From Pinus tabuliformis (Eukaryota > Streptophyta > Pinopsida > Pinales > Pinaceae), in NCBI GenBank assembly GCA_031772625.1, contig CM062816.1, forward strand, positions 634,725,269 through 634,789,268: a DNA stretch of 64,000 nt, read 5' to 3'. Shown here piece by piece: positions 33,550 through 44,115 of the stretch. A model generated the notes under the pieces. The model did no database searches. It saw only the letters and a list, made by a program, of their open reading frames with translations, and was not told the origin of the DNA. The translations under genes and the position numbers were made by a program. Position 1 is the stretch's first letter; every line of letters begins with the position of its first letter.

Positions 33550-35914
33550 TGTTAGCGCTTGAAATTTCACCTCAGGCTGAGAAAGGTAAACTCCAAGGCA
33601 ACATCAAACCACTTAGCCTCGTAGCTAGCCCTACGAGGCAGGAGAGGGCTCTCTCCGGTCTATCTCAGTAAAGATCTTCAATGGGTGAGATGACCAATAG
33701 GGAAACACTGATTTTAGGCTAGTAAACTGATCAAGAGGTTTAATTTGGGATTTTTAATGTTTTGGTGGAAAATTGGGGAATGACAATTTCAAGTGCGGGG
33801 ATTGGACACATTTTTTGCAGGGGGTTCTTTGGGGCGAGGTAGGAAACAGTATTGATGCCTTTGATAGAGATGGATGGATGAGAATGACCGGTGAGGAGTT
33901 AAGGAGAGCAAGCAATAACCTTGAATTCCCCTTAAACAGTTGAAAACATTGATATTAAGCAAACTTAAAAGCAGAGCATGACAGTCATGAATTCTACTTT
34001 AACACTTCATTTGCCTAATTTGCAGAAGGAAAAGTAAGGAAATGATTCACATAACACACTTACAAGTACAAAGAGAAACACACCATCAATACATGTGACC
34101 ACAAGAATCCCAAAAAGGACTGCAAAACCCTGGTCTTCCTTTGCCAAAAATTGCAGAGATATAGTGAGTAATACAATAAGAGCTTCTCCCTCAAGAGTCC
34201 AACCATGAAAATGAGAAAGAAAGTACATAATATAGGCCATCTAACATCTTTCCCTGCCTCGAGGGGTCGAGCTCACTATCCTAGGAGCTGTTTCAACCAA
34301 TTCTAAACTAAGCACTGAAAACTAGGCAATCAAAACAACTTGCCTCTATAAGCTAGGAAACCAATTCATTCATTAAATTTTTGCCTATCTTATGAATGAA
34401 TCTTCTAGAAGAGATAAATAAGTGTCAAAATATCATAAAATTACATCATTTACAATAAGGAGGATGAAAATCAACTCCAAAAAGTCAAATCCAGTCAAAA
34501 CTGCATTTTGCTGAGCTGTAGGTTGAATTCCTGTGCAAACTGCCCGATGGGTCGCGCGCAATTCCTGAACGGGTCGCGCTACTTTGGAGCTGATTTTGAG
34601 GTACTTCTAGGTGTCCAAATGAGGCAAAAGTGGGCTTGTTGGAAATTTATGGATGTCTACTTTCCAACCCAAGTGGAATTTCGGAATTTGGTGGTCACTT
34701 TCCCCTCCAAAATTGCAATCTCCCAAGACTGCTTCCTGTGTGTCAAAAAGGTGGCAGAAAGTCATTTTTTGCTTGTTTTTGACTTTCTGGAGGCCCAAAA
34801 CTTGGTGAAATTTCTTGGCAATGGCTGAGAAAGTGTAACTTTCCATGAAAAATCCAGAAATGCTGAGTTTTCCCAAAATGGAGTTGCCCAACGAAAGGGT
34901 CACGCGTCGCCATTGGTGGAGAAAACCTGTGTTTGGCACAAAAAATTCACAATTGACAAAATTTTCTCCAAATTTCTTGAAATTTGGGCTGGGAGTCCCC
35001 AATAAAGTACCATGCTTAGTCAAAGAGGCTTTGGCCAAAATTTGGAGTGGATCGGGCCTTTTCCGTCGTTTTAGTGCCTTGGCCAACCTCCTTGGATCTA
35101 GCGATTGAAATTTTGACATTTCTCTAAAACCATGACACCTGTACAAAAAGTGAAGGAGGTTTTTCTTCTTTGTCATGTTATGGACAAAAACCTCTCTCAG
35201 TTTTCTAAAATTCATCTTTTATTGCTCTGGAACATCATTTGAGTACGACTTGTCCCGATGTATGAAACAAGGAATTTTGTCGAAATGGAGCGAAATGAAG
35301 GGGATAGGGGGCTTCTAAATTCTTGGGGAAATTTTTGGGAGTGGGGAGGGATGTTAGGAAGCAAGGGAAAGTGGAATCTCAGAGATTGAGTGAGGGGAAG
35401 GGGTCCAAAAGGGCAAAACACAGGCCAAACCTAGAAAATTGCCAAGTTGTAGCTAGAAACTAGGGTTTGTGCAAAAATGAGGAATTTGGCGGATCTAAGG
35501 GATGGGAAGTGTTTAATAAGGTACATGAAGGATAGGGGAAGGTTTATGAACATTTGGATACAAGTTTTGCTAATGATTTTTCCATCCAAGAGAAATTAGC
35601 TTTCAAAACCCTAGGAGAGAGAAATGACCTTACCTAGGCGCAACTGAAGCATGAACAAGATGTAAAATGACTCATTAGACATTGACATGATAATGAAAAC
35701 CCTATGAATGATGATAGACTCAGCTGAATGATGGCATAGACTGACATTTGGGCAATTTTGAAAGGAGTGAAAGCAAACCCTAGACCTAATGCCTAGTGAC
35801 CAAATTTTGCTTGAAGACTCACTGAAATGACAAAATTTGACCTTGACACTCTGAGACCACTTTGTAAGAGCACGTTTGATCATTGGAGGAAGGCTGGAAA
35901 GACTGACACTAACA
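33550..35914 (-). repeat. TRGAG-1 LTR, right copy (2,365 bp; element 5' LTR)
   Basis: Partner of the left copy, differing by scattered substitutions (a few percent by eye). Ends ACTAACA at 35914 directly before the second GGACC. Confidence 0.95.
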
Positions 35915-35984
35915 GGACCCATTTCTTATTAAAAAATTTTGTAAAAGTTTTATAAAAATGGGGAGGTTGTTGTACAGCACAACA

Positions 35985-36850
35985 ACACTATACTTACTCC
36001 CAGACTTCTAAGCGCGGTGTCTGTTCTTGTTTTAACTTCTGCATTTCCAAGCATAAATTTTGGACCTGCACTTGAATTTGTTGAACTCCCAACCCTGGGT
36101 CTGGTATTGGGGTTTAGTGCAGCCGCATTGTTGCTTCTAGTGCTTCAGCTTGGGTTGAGATATTTTGTTATAACAAAGCTGACTTTAGATATCGCGTTAA
36201 TGATGTGACGAACCAAGCACAGTGCTACTCATCTGTCAGTGTCATGTTGGCCTCGCGGATAGTGCTTTTCAACCTTTGATCAAAATCCCATGGAGTTTCA
36301 CCCAGCATCATTACAATCTCTTTGAATCCTATGACCGACTATTTTCCTGACTTTGGCCGGCTAAATTCCTTTTTTAATTCGATCTAGATTTCCCCTACCC
36401 CCGTCGTTGGGTTACTGCTTGAATAATTCATGTACCATTCAAAACTTGGTCCTGCAGTGTGCTAACTAAGGTATATTTCCTAATATTATCATCCATGATT
36501 TGTTGCGTGTTCCATACTGATGTTAGCACAAACTAGAATTGCTCCAGGTCTTTGCCTCCTGCTCCCTTGAATACCGGCAACTGAATCACACTTGCCATAG
36601 TTACCCTTCATCTATTACCGTCCTTGATCCCTTCGATCCTTCAACATTTTTCTCTCTGCGTTCCACACTAGACACCCCTTAGGCAGATCCCAGTCCCGGT
36701 AATGAAACCATTTATTGGCTTATATGGGCTTGACCCAGGTTCGGAAGAATTATTTAGCCAAGAAAATCTCGCAGCTATCGGCCCTTTCAGCAACAGCCCG
36801 CGAAGCGGGGACTAAGGTCTCACTTGAGGTAGCAGAGGAGAGTGCTGGAA
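35985..36850 (-). pseudogene. Degraded gypsy gag remnant
   Basis: On the minus strand an ATG near 36600 opens a gag-like stretch (MASVIQLPVFKGAGGKDLEQ, then WNTQQIMDDN, LVSTLQDQVLN) that continues with many stops to about 36240. The typical gag opening ('LP-F-G---DPEQ-W') is recognisable. The right end of Gypsy-2 abuts it at 35985, so Gypsy-2 probably inserted into this older element. Confidence 0.55.
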
Positions 36851-37633
36851 CAAGGTTTTTGCACCCTTGGGATGTCTAGATGTGGTATGAGAGATTCGCA
36901 TGCCATCCTGCAGCCTCGCGTTGCACTAGATCTGCGCAAATCCAAATAATCTTAGCTTTCTCTTACTGTGCTGATTATAGATCTAATTTATTTGATTTAA
37001 GTATTATAATCCAGATATACTTAGGGAGGTCTTTAAGAAAACATTTATTACTTTCATTTAGTTCACATATTAAGATTAAACCCGATTCACAAGTACTCAA
37101 TAAGCATATGCATGCAAATCAAAACAGTTTCATTCACAATAAAAGAACAAAGTTGCGATAGTTCAGAATTAACATAGAATTCAGAAGAAACTTATCTTTA
37201 TTTCCACTTATCACCCTTAAATCCAGACTTGCCCTACACACTTAGCTGTAGGGGTCCACGCACATAGATGCGGACTCTTCCAGGCCTCTGCGCACACAGC
37301 TGCAGAGCCTCTATCCTCTACCCAAACCCCCGACTCAGACTTACAGATGCTTTAAACTGCTCTTCTCAGACACCCATTACATATCCGATCTCAAAATCAT
37401 ACTCAAAAGAGAATTGCCTTTCCCCCTCTAGAGCAACACTCTATTTATACCTATCTATGGTCTGCGGACCAACTTACTTCCTATTATTTTACATTATTTT
37501 TTGGGCAGACAACCATTTGACTTGACCTTTTACATTTTGCACTCTTCATACTTCAGAGTTTTTACAATAATTTACTCCTAATTTCTAGGCTTTCTATCCC
37601 AAAACCGTTACGCAGGACCTCCGCTACCCAACA
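36851..37633 (-). repeat. Probable LTR of the older gypsy element
   Basis: No gene. The right edge is sharp: the plus strand ends CTACCCAACA at 37633, where an unrelated gypsy pol fragment begins (CCAATAGTAG). Read on the minus strand this gives an LTR start TGTTGGGTAGCGG upstream of the gag remnant. The left boundary (~36876) is uncertain and no primer site was fixed. Confidence 0.4.
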
Positions 37634-38530
37634 CCAATAGTAGAACTTCTTCACCATTGTCAATGTCTTCTGGTATCCTGGGTGACCTGAGTATGACTTA
37701 GCATGAATTCCCTCAAGATAAGATTATTTGAGCTCATTGTCATCCAACACATAGATATTATCCCTAAATCAAACCAAACCATTTGATATGAGACGATAGT
37801 CCACATCCTAATCACATGTACCTTGTTGCAACCTATATGTAAGCTCTCTATACATGTCATCCTGTTGTCCTGCCTATAAGATATGATCCTGTAAATCCGT
37901 CCAATATGAATTTATAGTTGCTATATGATTTACCTATACTCTTATGCTAAGAGAAATTGCAACCCTATTCTCTTTTCCTTTAGTGTATTTGATCTCGAAT
38001 TTAAACTCACTAATCATGGCCAACCATCTAGATTGAATGGCATTCATATTCAGTTGGTAAAATAGGTATCTCAATCCACTGTGATCGCTCATCAATACAA
38101 ACCTCCTACCAAGAAAATAGTGTCTCCACATCTTCAATGCATGGACAATCGTTGTTAACTCAAGATCATGTGTAACATAATTCTTCTCGTGCTCATTCAA
38201 TTTCCTTAATTCATAACATAACACTTGTCCCCCCTACACCAAGACTCCACCAAGTCCTCTCTTGTAGGCATCTGTACACACCACAAACTCTTTATCCGGG
38301 TCCACAATCTTGAGAATTGGAGCATTTGTCAACAACTGCTTCAAATGTTCAAAACTTTCTGCACATTCCTCTATCCATTACAATTTATTTCCTTTCCTCT
38401 ACAATGATGTAATAAGATAAGCAATCTATGAGAATTTCCTAATGAACCTCCTATAATAACCTGCTAATCCCATGAATTCTCAATTTGATTTTGCCTTGAT
38501 TAAATTGAGAAATTCGAATTTCCACATTAG
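37634..38530 (-). pseudogene. Gypsy pol fragment: RT end, RNase H, integrase zinc region
   Basis: Read leftwards: GLAGYYRRFIRKFS (about 38455), then RNase H (ELRKLNEHEKNYVTHDLELT, LMSDHSGLRYL; open 38224-37934), then degraded integrase zinc region (HAKSYSGHPGYQKTL) to 37640. Several stops. It is cut at 37634 by the LTR-like sequence to its left and at about 38540 by Copia-1 to its right. Confidence 0.8.
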
Positions 38531-38547
38531 AAGACAAATTGGATGAT

Positions 38548-39301
38548 GTTAACTTGTGTGACATGGCTTATGTCACCCAGTTTACTCAATAAATTTGATA
38601 TGGAAGAGTTAGAGTTCAGTTTTGCATGTGTGATTGCTAATTTGTAGCAATCAAGGTTAGTTATCTCAGGTTATTTTTAGTTAAACTAGTTCCAACTTTT
38701 GGAGGAACTAGTGGAAGGTCAGTTAAGTAGTGGAACTTCAGTCAAACTCAATGATCATCCAGTTAACTAATCAATCAGCCCAAAATAGTTAGAGGATGCA
38801 AAGAATCTGAGTTACCCAATTGAGGTGGAGATTCCAAAGAAGTGTAACATAAATTGTAGACTAGTCTTGATTTTATAGGTGCTGAATGTAGTAAGATGAT
38901 CAACCTAAAGGAATTGCATAATTTAACTGAGGGAATTTCCTAAATAATAGGGGCTAATTGCTCAAGGAACGGTGCAAGGAAATAAGAGCTGAAGCCGAGG
39001 AAAAAATTGACTAATTCTGGGTCATAGGACTTCAGTGAGTAGAGAGATAGGTTGTGCACTTGCAGGGTGAGATCAGTTGAGAGAATAAATTATAATACAT
39101 CCCTATTTCATTTGATTAATGCAAATGCATTTGGGTTTTTAGCAAATTTCTTTCCCCGAATAAAAATACTTGTTGCATGTGTGTTATTCCTTCTTGCATG
39201 TCTGAAATTTTTTTGTTTACAGAGAAGTAGTGTAGATCTGTGTCTTATGATTTCGATTAAAACTTTATGAGCAGTTGCAACTCTCCAGCCTAATTTCTAC
39301 A
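38548..39301 (+). repeat. Copia-1 5' LTR (left boundary approximate)
   Basis: Ends TTTCTACA at 39301, immediately before a primer site. TGTTAACTTGTGTGACATGG (38548) is the likely start, where the gypsy pol fragment breaks off. No second LTR is available to confirm it. Confidence 0.6.
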
Positions 39302-39312
39302 TGGTATCAGAG
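39302..39312 (+). promoter_or_regulatory. Copia-1 primer-binding site
   Basis: TGGTATCAGAG directly abuts the LTR end; initiator-Met tRNA type, as usual in copia elements. Confidence 0.88.
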
Positions 39313-39404
39313 TTGGATTCACATTAGAGTAGGAAATTTTAAGTTGTATCTCAGAGGTTCGAATTTGAAGATCATTGTAGCAAGATTTATTCAGATTTGA
39401 GAAG

Positions 39405-39801
39405 ATGGCCTTCAATGGACTAAGGCTAGAGTATGCCTTGGAGGACCCCTATAATTTTGTTGCATGGGAGGACCGCATGGGGGCAGTATTGGATGACAAT
39501 GGTTTGCCAAAATACATCAAGACAGATGTTGCAAAACATCAAGCATCTGATGTTCAAAACCTTTCTCAGTTGAAGAAATATGTAGCCAAGGCGAGAAGAA
39601 TCATCTTGGAGGGATTACAGGATCAAATTGTCTCGAATCTCCATGGAAAAGAAACTCCCTTCGCAATGCGGAAACCAATGACATAATTTTTCGAGAATAG
39701 TAGTGACCACAAGAAGATGGCTCTCAAGGATAAACTTTGAAGTATCAAGATGCAGAAGAATGACACAATTCTACAGTATCTAAGAAAGTTTACACAATGT
39801 C
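39405..39801 (+). pseudogene. gag: Copia-1 gag, 5' part
   Basis: ATG at 39405, MAFNGLRLEYALEDPYNF, then FVAWEDRMGAVLDDNGL and LKKYVAKARRIILEGLQDQI, a typical Ty1/copia gag N-terminal region. Stop TAA at 39684-39686, and more decay after that. The frame runs into the TRGAG-2 insertion at LRKFTQC and resumes at 60302 with HDEIGKV. Confidence 0.87.
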
Positions 39802-41787
39802 TGTTGGCATTATGATACATATGTTGTACTTGATGGCAACCAACTCATCTTAGATGATAAATTATAGTGCAACAAAGTTCACGTAGTTTCATGAAGATAA
39901 AATTTTCTTTCATGTAGAGAAAAGTTCACGCACTTTCATGAAGATAAAAGTTTCTTTCATGTAGAGAAAAGTTCATGCACTTTCATGAAGATAAAATTTT
40001 CTTTCATGTAGAAAAAAGTTCACGCACTTTCATGAAGATAAAAGTTTCTTTCATGCAGAGAAAAGTTCACGCACTTTCATGCAGAGAAAAGTTTCTTTCA
40101 TGTAGAGAAAAGTTCACGCACTTTCATGCAGAGAAAAGTTTCTTTCATGTAGAGAAAAGTTCACGCACTTTCATGCAGAGAAAATTTTCATTCATGCAAG
40201 AGAAAAGTTCACGCACCTTTATGATTGGTTCATGGTATTAGTTTGACAGTTTTTGATCCTATGGTTTTGGTCCGTGGTATTGCATCCAAAAGTGTTGATC
40301 TCACGCACTTTCATGGTTGGTTCATGGTATTAGTCCGACAGTTTTTGATCCTATGGTTTTGGTCCGTGGTATTGCATCCAAAAGTGTTGATCCCAAGTAT
40401 TGGGTCTGTGGTATTGTGTTATTATGGTTTGTGACCGTGGTATTGTGAAAGGCCTAAGACTATAAAAGCGGAAGGAGATCATTCGGCAAAGCATCATCTG
40501 AATTATTGAATATCTGATAAAGTGCTAGATCTGGAATACTGTGATTAGGTTATGGTGCAGATCTGGATTTGAGCTAAAGAGGGATCTCACCAGTTGATGG
40601 AGAACAAGATCTAAGGATAGATCGGGATCAAATGGCTTGAAATGAACTATCTCTATATAGTTGATTATGCTTATTCTAGATCTGTATACTAACGCTTGTA
40701 ATGATTTGAACTGGGTATAACTTAAGTTTGAAATCGCTGCAAGTCATGATTGAATATTTATAGATCTGTACGCGGGTTGGCTTTGGTGAAAGCGCGTATG
40801 TACGCAGGTTTGGTTTATTGTAGTAGTGTATACCATTTGAGCTATGATGTTTAAAGTTACAAGTGGTTCAGGTTGTTGATGTTTTCTGATGACTGTTTAA
40901 TGGTGTCAGTATTCTACATATTCAGTTTGATTGATTGTGTTGATGGATGAGATCTAATAATGGATCAGGATCATAATGACTCATATTTATGTGATCTAAT
41001 GGACTAGATCGGGTTGCTAACACACATATTATCCTTGTATATGTATTGATCTGGTGATTGGGTGATTCAGAAGATTGATTGATTATGTACTTCAATGATA
41101 TTAATGGGTCCAGTATGAAAATTGGATGAAACGTGGCCTTTCAGATTATGTGTTGTGCTTCAGGTGTATCCAGTCTGAAAATGTATGAAACATGGTACCT
41201 GGAGGAGAGAAGATTGTAGGCTGGCGCCTACGTACTAGTATCTTAGCTAGTACAAGAGCTAAGGGGGTGGTAGCTCCCTTCTAGTAGCAGTTGAAAACTT
41301 TGGAGCATTGTATCAGGTAGCAGCCTGCGTACTAGTAAATGGATTGGCTAGTACAAGAACTATGGGGGTTGTAGCTCCCTTCCAGGAGAGTCTGGAGAAC
41401 GAGAGAAGGTTGTAGCCTTCTGCAGGTAGAAGCTTGTGTACTGGTATAAGTCTGCACCAGTACAGAACTATTGTAAAAGGTATTTCTTATTAAAGAAGAT
41501 TGAGACGACTTGCAGCAGGTGGTTTTCACCCACATTGGGTTTCCACCTTACATCATGGTGTTCATGTGTTCTTCTTGTGTGTGATGATCTGTTCTGTTTT
41601 ACTGCTCCGGTTTACTGCTCATATGGTTAATAATGTTCTGATGCACCATTAGAGATCAATTAACTGAATCATATGTTTACTGGATATATACTTGTTGCAT
41701 CACATATGAATCTTAATATGAAAAGTGAAAAGTTATATTGATCTGATAATACTGATTCACCCCCCCCTCTCAGTATTATTTCCAACA
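39802..41787 (+). repeat. TRGAG-2 5' LTR (1,986 bp)
   Basis: Starts TGTTGGCATTATGATAC and ends TTTCCAACA. Contains the 47-bp repeat array near its start. Exactly 47 bp shorter than the 3' LTR. Confidence 0.95.
39868..40215 (+). repeat. 47-bp tandem repeat array in the TRGAG-2 5' LTR
   Basis: The unit contains AAAAGTTCACGCACTTTCAT then GAAGATAAAAGTTTC and TTTCATGTAGAG, itself made of two related half-units (about 26 and 21 bp). About seven copies; later copies replace GAAGAT by GCAGAG. Confidence 0.9.
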
Positions 41788-41789
41788 AT

Positions 41790-41801
41790 TGGTATCAGAG
41801 C
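41790..41801 (+). promoter_or_regulatory. TRGAG-2 primer-binding site
   Basis: TGGTATCAGAGC, a perfect match to the plant initiator-Met tRNA complement, two bases after the LTR. Confidence 0.95.
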
Positions 41802-41848
41802 AGGTCCTTTTGTAGAAGCTTGATCGCTTGAAGGAGATCTGTGGAACA

Positions 41849-42396
41849 ATGGGAAAGAAGCTTAAGAAGAAAGCACCTAAGTAGAAGAAGACATCTCAGA
41901 AGAACTATGACAGTGGGAGAATCGATTGGGGATTATGTGGAAGAAGCACTTTAGATTTAGAATCATTTCAGAATGAAGATGAACTATCAGGTATGAATTT
42001 GTTATCCTCTGATGTTCCAGCTATCTATCCATTTGGAAAAGATGAAAGTGATAGCGAAACAACTGAATTTTCTTTTATGGGTGAGCAAGAAAGATATCAA
42101 ATAGAGGCAGAGTTTAAAAGGCTTACAGACAAAATTAGAGATCAACAAGATCTATTGAACAAAAGGGAATGTGTCTTCAAAGAAGAAGCTGCCAAACTAA
42201 AAGCTCAACTAGAGGAAGGAAACAAGGTAAGGAAGTTATTCAAGGACAAATATCAAAAGTTGCAGGATGAAGTAACATCACTAAGAGATGAAGTCAATGA
42301 AAGAAGCACAACCATCAAGAAACTCAGAGATAGATCCAGTTACTATGAAAGTCTTGAAGCCACAATCCGCTCGCTAAAAGAAGATCTTGAAGAATC
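41849..42396 (+). pseudogene. gag: TRGAG-2 gag, 5' half
   Basis: ATG at 41849, 47 bp after the primer site, gives MGKKLKKKAPK followed by TAG at 41882-41884, then open to 42396. It has a basic start, an acidic stretch, and from about 42080 a long coiled coil (ERYQIEAEFKRLTDKIRDQQ, DEVTSLRDEVNERS). Gypsy-3 interrupts the frame at 42396. Joining 42396 to 55867 and dropping one GAATC keeps the frame: 548 + 820 nt = 456 codons. Confidence 0.88.
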
Positions 42397-43219
42397 TGTT
42401 ATCACTCAGGTTGTCCTTAAGCTCCGGAAAGGATACGGCCGAGGTAACCACAGACCAACTTTGGACTGCAGGTTCTAGCCAACCTGCAATCAGAGAGGGC
42501 TCTCTCTTTTAGATTTAACTTTGTTTGAAAAAAAAATTAGGCTAGGTCTCGAGTTCAGAGGGTTTTTGTTTTGTTTTTGGTGGGAAAATTGATGTTTTCA
42601 GACAGAGAGGCAAGGCATAGTCTGGAAGTTTCAAACCATTGGGCATGGAGTCAAGGATAAAAACTGTTGGTGCTTTTCCTTAATAACAGTGAGGGAAAAT
42701 GGAGCAAGATAGTTGAGCATGAAACAATGTTCCAGGTTTAAGGGATGGAGAAAAGTGCTAAGTAATGAGAGGCAGTTAAGAATCTCTCAATTATGCTTAA
42801 CAAGGGAAAATGACAAGGCGCTACCTAGGGGCAGTTAAGAATCCCTAGATAATTGGCAAACACAGGTGAATTGGGGTAAAGATGAGCCAGAAGGAATTCA
42901 TATTCATAACCAATTCAATTAGAGGAAAACATAAAGAAATAGCAGAAATTGAGCATAGAGAGTATTTAAACTAATTCTAGGCTATTCTTTCTTTCTGCTA
43001 TTTAGATAGTGATAACAATAAACAGAGGTAAGATGCACTTATTGCTTCAGGCTGCAGCACAAGAATTCCATCTTCATATCTCCAAAACTTTCATTTACAA
43101 CAGACAGTTTGTTATCCAAGCTTTTTGCAATCTTTGATTATAGAAACAGTGAGGTATACAGTGCGAGTCTCCAGTGAAAATTCTCAATCGACCAACCCTT
43201 AAAACTATACAGAGGGTGG

Positions 43220-43227
43220 TATATATA
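43220..43227 (-). promoter_or_regulatory. Putative TATA box of Gypsy-3 LTR
   Basis: CTATATATACC on the minus strand, conserved in the other LTR (about 53460). It places transcription initiation about 820 bp before the LTR 3' end. Confidence 0.65.
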
Positions 43228-43892
43228 GGGCAAAACTATCTACAGAGTTCTTTATTACATCTTGACCTAATTAGGTCATAAAGAATAATTAACTTACCTA
43301 CTCCTATCTGAAATAAATGCATGAAAATATCTCAGGCTGCGCTGGGGCGGCTGTATCAAAACTGAATAACTTATGTAGTCCTTGGTGGCTTGGTGCAGGT
43401 GCTTCTGAAATAAATGTGCATGGGCTTCTACTTCTTTGCTGTCATGTGGCTTTGAATGCCTTAATTGTGATTTGAAGGTAAGGAAGGGCTGATGATGCCT
43501 GATTTGAATTTCTGGGGGCTTCATTAATGTACAGGTGCTTCGAGGCCCTAAAAATCTTTGCTGATACTCTTGAGCATCTTTTCTTTCTTCTGATACTCTT
43601 TTGACAAAATCTGGACTGCTATTCTGATGTGCTGCGGGTGTAATCACGCATTGATGGCCACTGTTCGGCCTCTACATCCTCTGGAACTGTCTTCTGATCC
43701 TTTCGGTATGTTCTGCGAAGAAAACGGGTCATTTTTGTGCCTTTCGGGCTTCCTGGGGGCTGCATAATGGAAAGATTCCCTGAAGATTCCCTGAAGATTC
43801 TCCATTTCGGCCTAAAAAATCCTGCGATGAGCGATTTGGATTTCGGGGCTCCGAAGTGCGACTTTTGCTCCTTCGTGCCAAAAAAGTGCTGA

Positions 43893-44115
43893 TGACGTCA
43901 GCATGATGTGACGTTGTACGACGGGTGACGTCAGCATGATGACGTGGCAGGATGACATGAGCATGACATCATCATGTATGGACGGTGACGTGGCATGACA
44001 CGTGGCAGGGGGCCACGTAGGCAGATGACTAGACATGTGACTGGGCAGAGGGGGGTGACATAATCAGTGACTGTGTAGGGGGTGACGTATGTGGTGACGT
44101 CACCGGGCAGGAGGC
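43893..44115. promoter_or_regulatory. Cluster of TGACG/ACGTGG (bZIP-type) motifs in Gypsy-3 U3
   Basis: Seven TGACG pentamers, three inside palindromic TGACGTCA, plus TGACACGTGGCA (G-box/ABRE-like) and GCCACGT within ~220 bp, some 700-900 bp upstream of the TATA box. The other LTR (about 54150-54390) has the same cluster, with several TGACG changed to TGATG or TGACA, as expected for CpG decay. Such motifs are known targets of plant TGA and G-box bZIP factors; function here is inferred. Confidence 0.6.

Larger units (their letters stand above)
29290..35914 (-). mobile_element. TRGAG-1: gag-only terminal-repeat retrotransposon, 6,625 bp
   Basis: LTRs of 2,362 and 2,365 bp (TGTTAG...CTAACA) flank 1.9 kb of internal DNA that encodes only gag on the minus strand. 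TSD GGACC at 29285-29289 and 35915-35919. The uninterrupted site is visible in the left Gypsy-2 LTR (AAAGGGACCCATTTC, about 17128). No protease, RT or integrase. This fits the gag-only class of non-autonomous plant LTR elements (TR-GAG). Confidence 0.92.
9091..35984 (-). mobile_element. Gypsy-2: Tat-like Ty3/gypsy element with ~5-kb ORF-bearing LTRs, twice interrupted
   Basis: Minus-strand order, right to left: LTR (35984 to 24354), primer site (24349-24332), gag (24320-22756), protease, second RNase H, RT, degenerate gypsy RNase H, integrase (to 18614), 3' UTR, then a second LTR copy from 17206 leftwards. The LTR copies match over the U3 part and the first ~370 codons of the LTR ORF. The left copy diverges near 9303 and has no recognisable U5. 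A chromovirus interrupts the left copy and a gag-only element the right one. No TSD can be shown because the left end is lost. Confidence 0.7.
24354..35984 (-). repeat. Gypsy-2 right LTR (element 5' LTR), ~5.0 kb after removing the nested element
   Basis: The plus strand starts TGTTGATGCC at 24354, beside the primer site, and ends GCACAACA at 35984. Removing TRGAG-1 (29290-35914) and one GGACC leaves about 5,001 bp. The outer ~1.9 kb match the left copy. The sense strand begins TGTTGTG and ends CATCAACA (TG...CA). The LTR holds U3 tandem repeats, a ~1,060-codon ORF and about 900 bp of 3' sequence. Confidence 0.6.

Noticed and set aside
37268-37525. Possible small plus-strand gene
   Set aside because: No motif or homology recognised; lies in a probable LTR of a gypsy remnant.
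39868-40215. CRISPR-like array (regular short repeats)
   Set aside because: No unique spacers; units are contiguous 47-bp tandem repeats in a plant LTR.
43294-43647. 117-codon minus-strand ORF in the Gypsy-3 LTR (partner near 53534-53918)
   Set aside because: Present twice only because LTRs are copies; the partner is frameshifted. It lies upstream of the TATA box and has no known motif.
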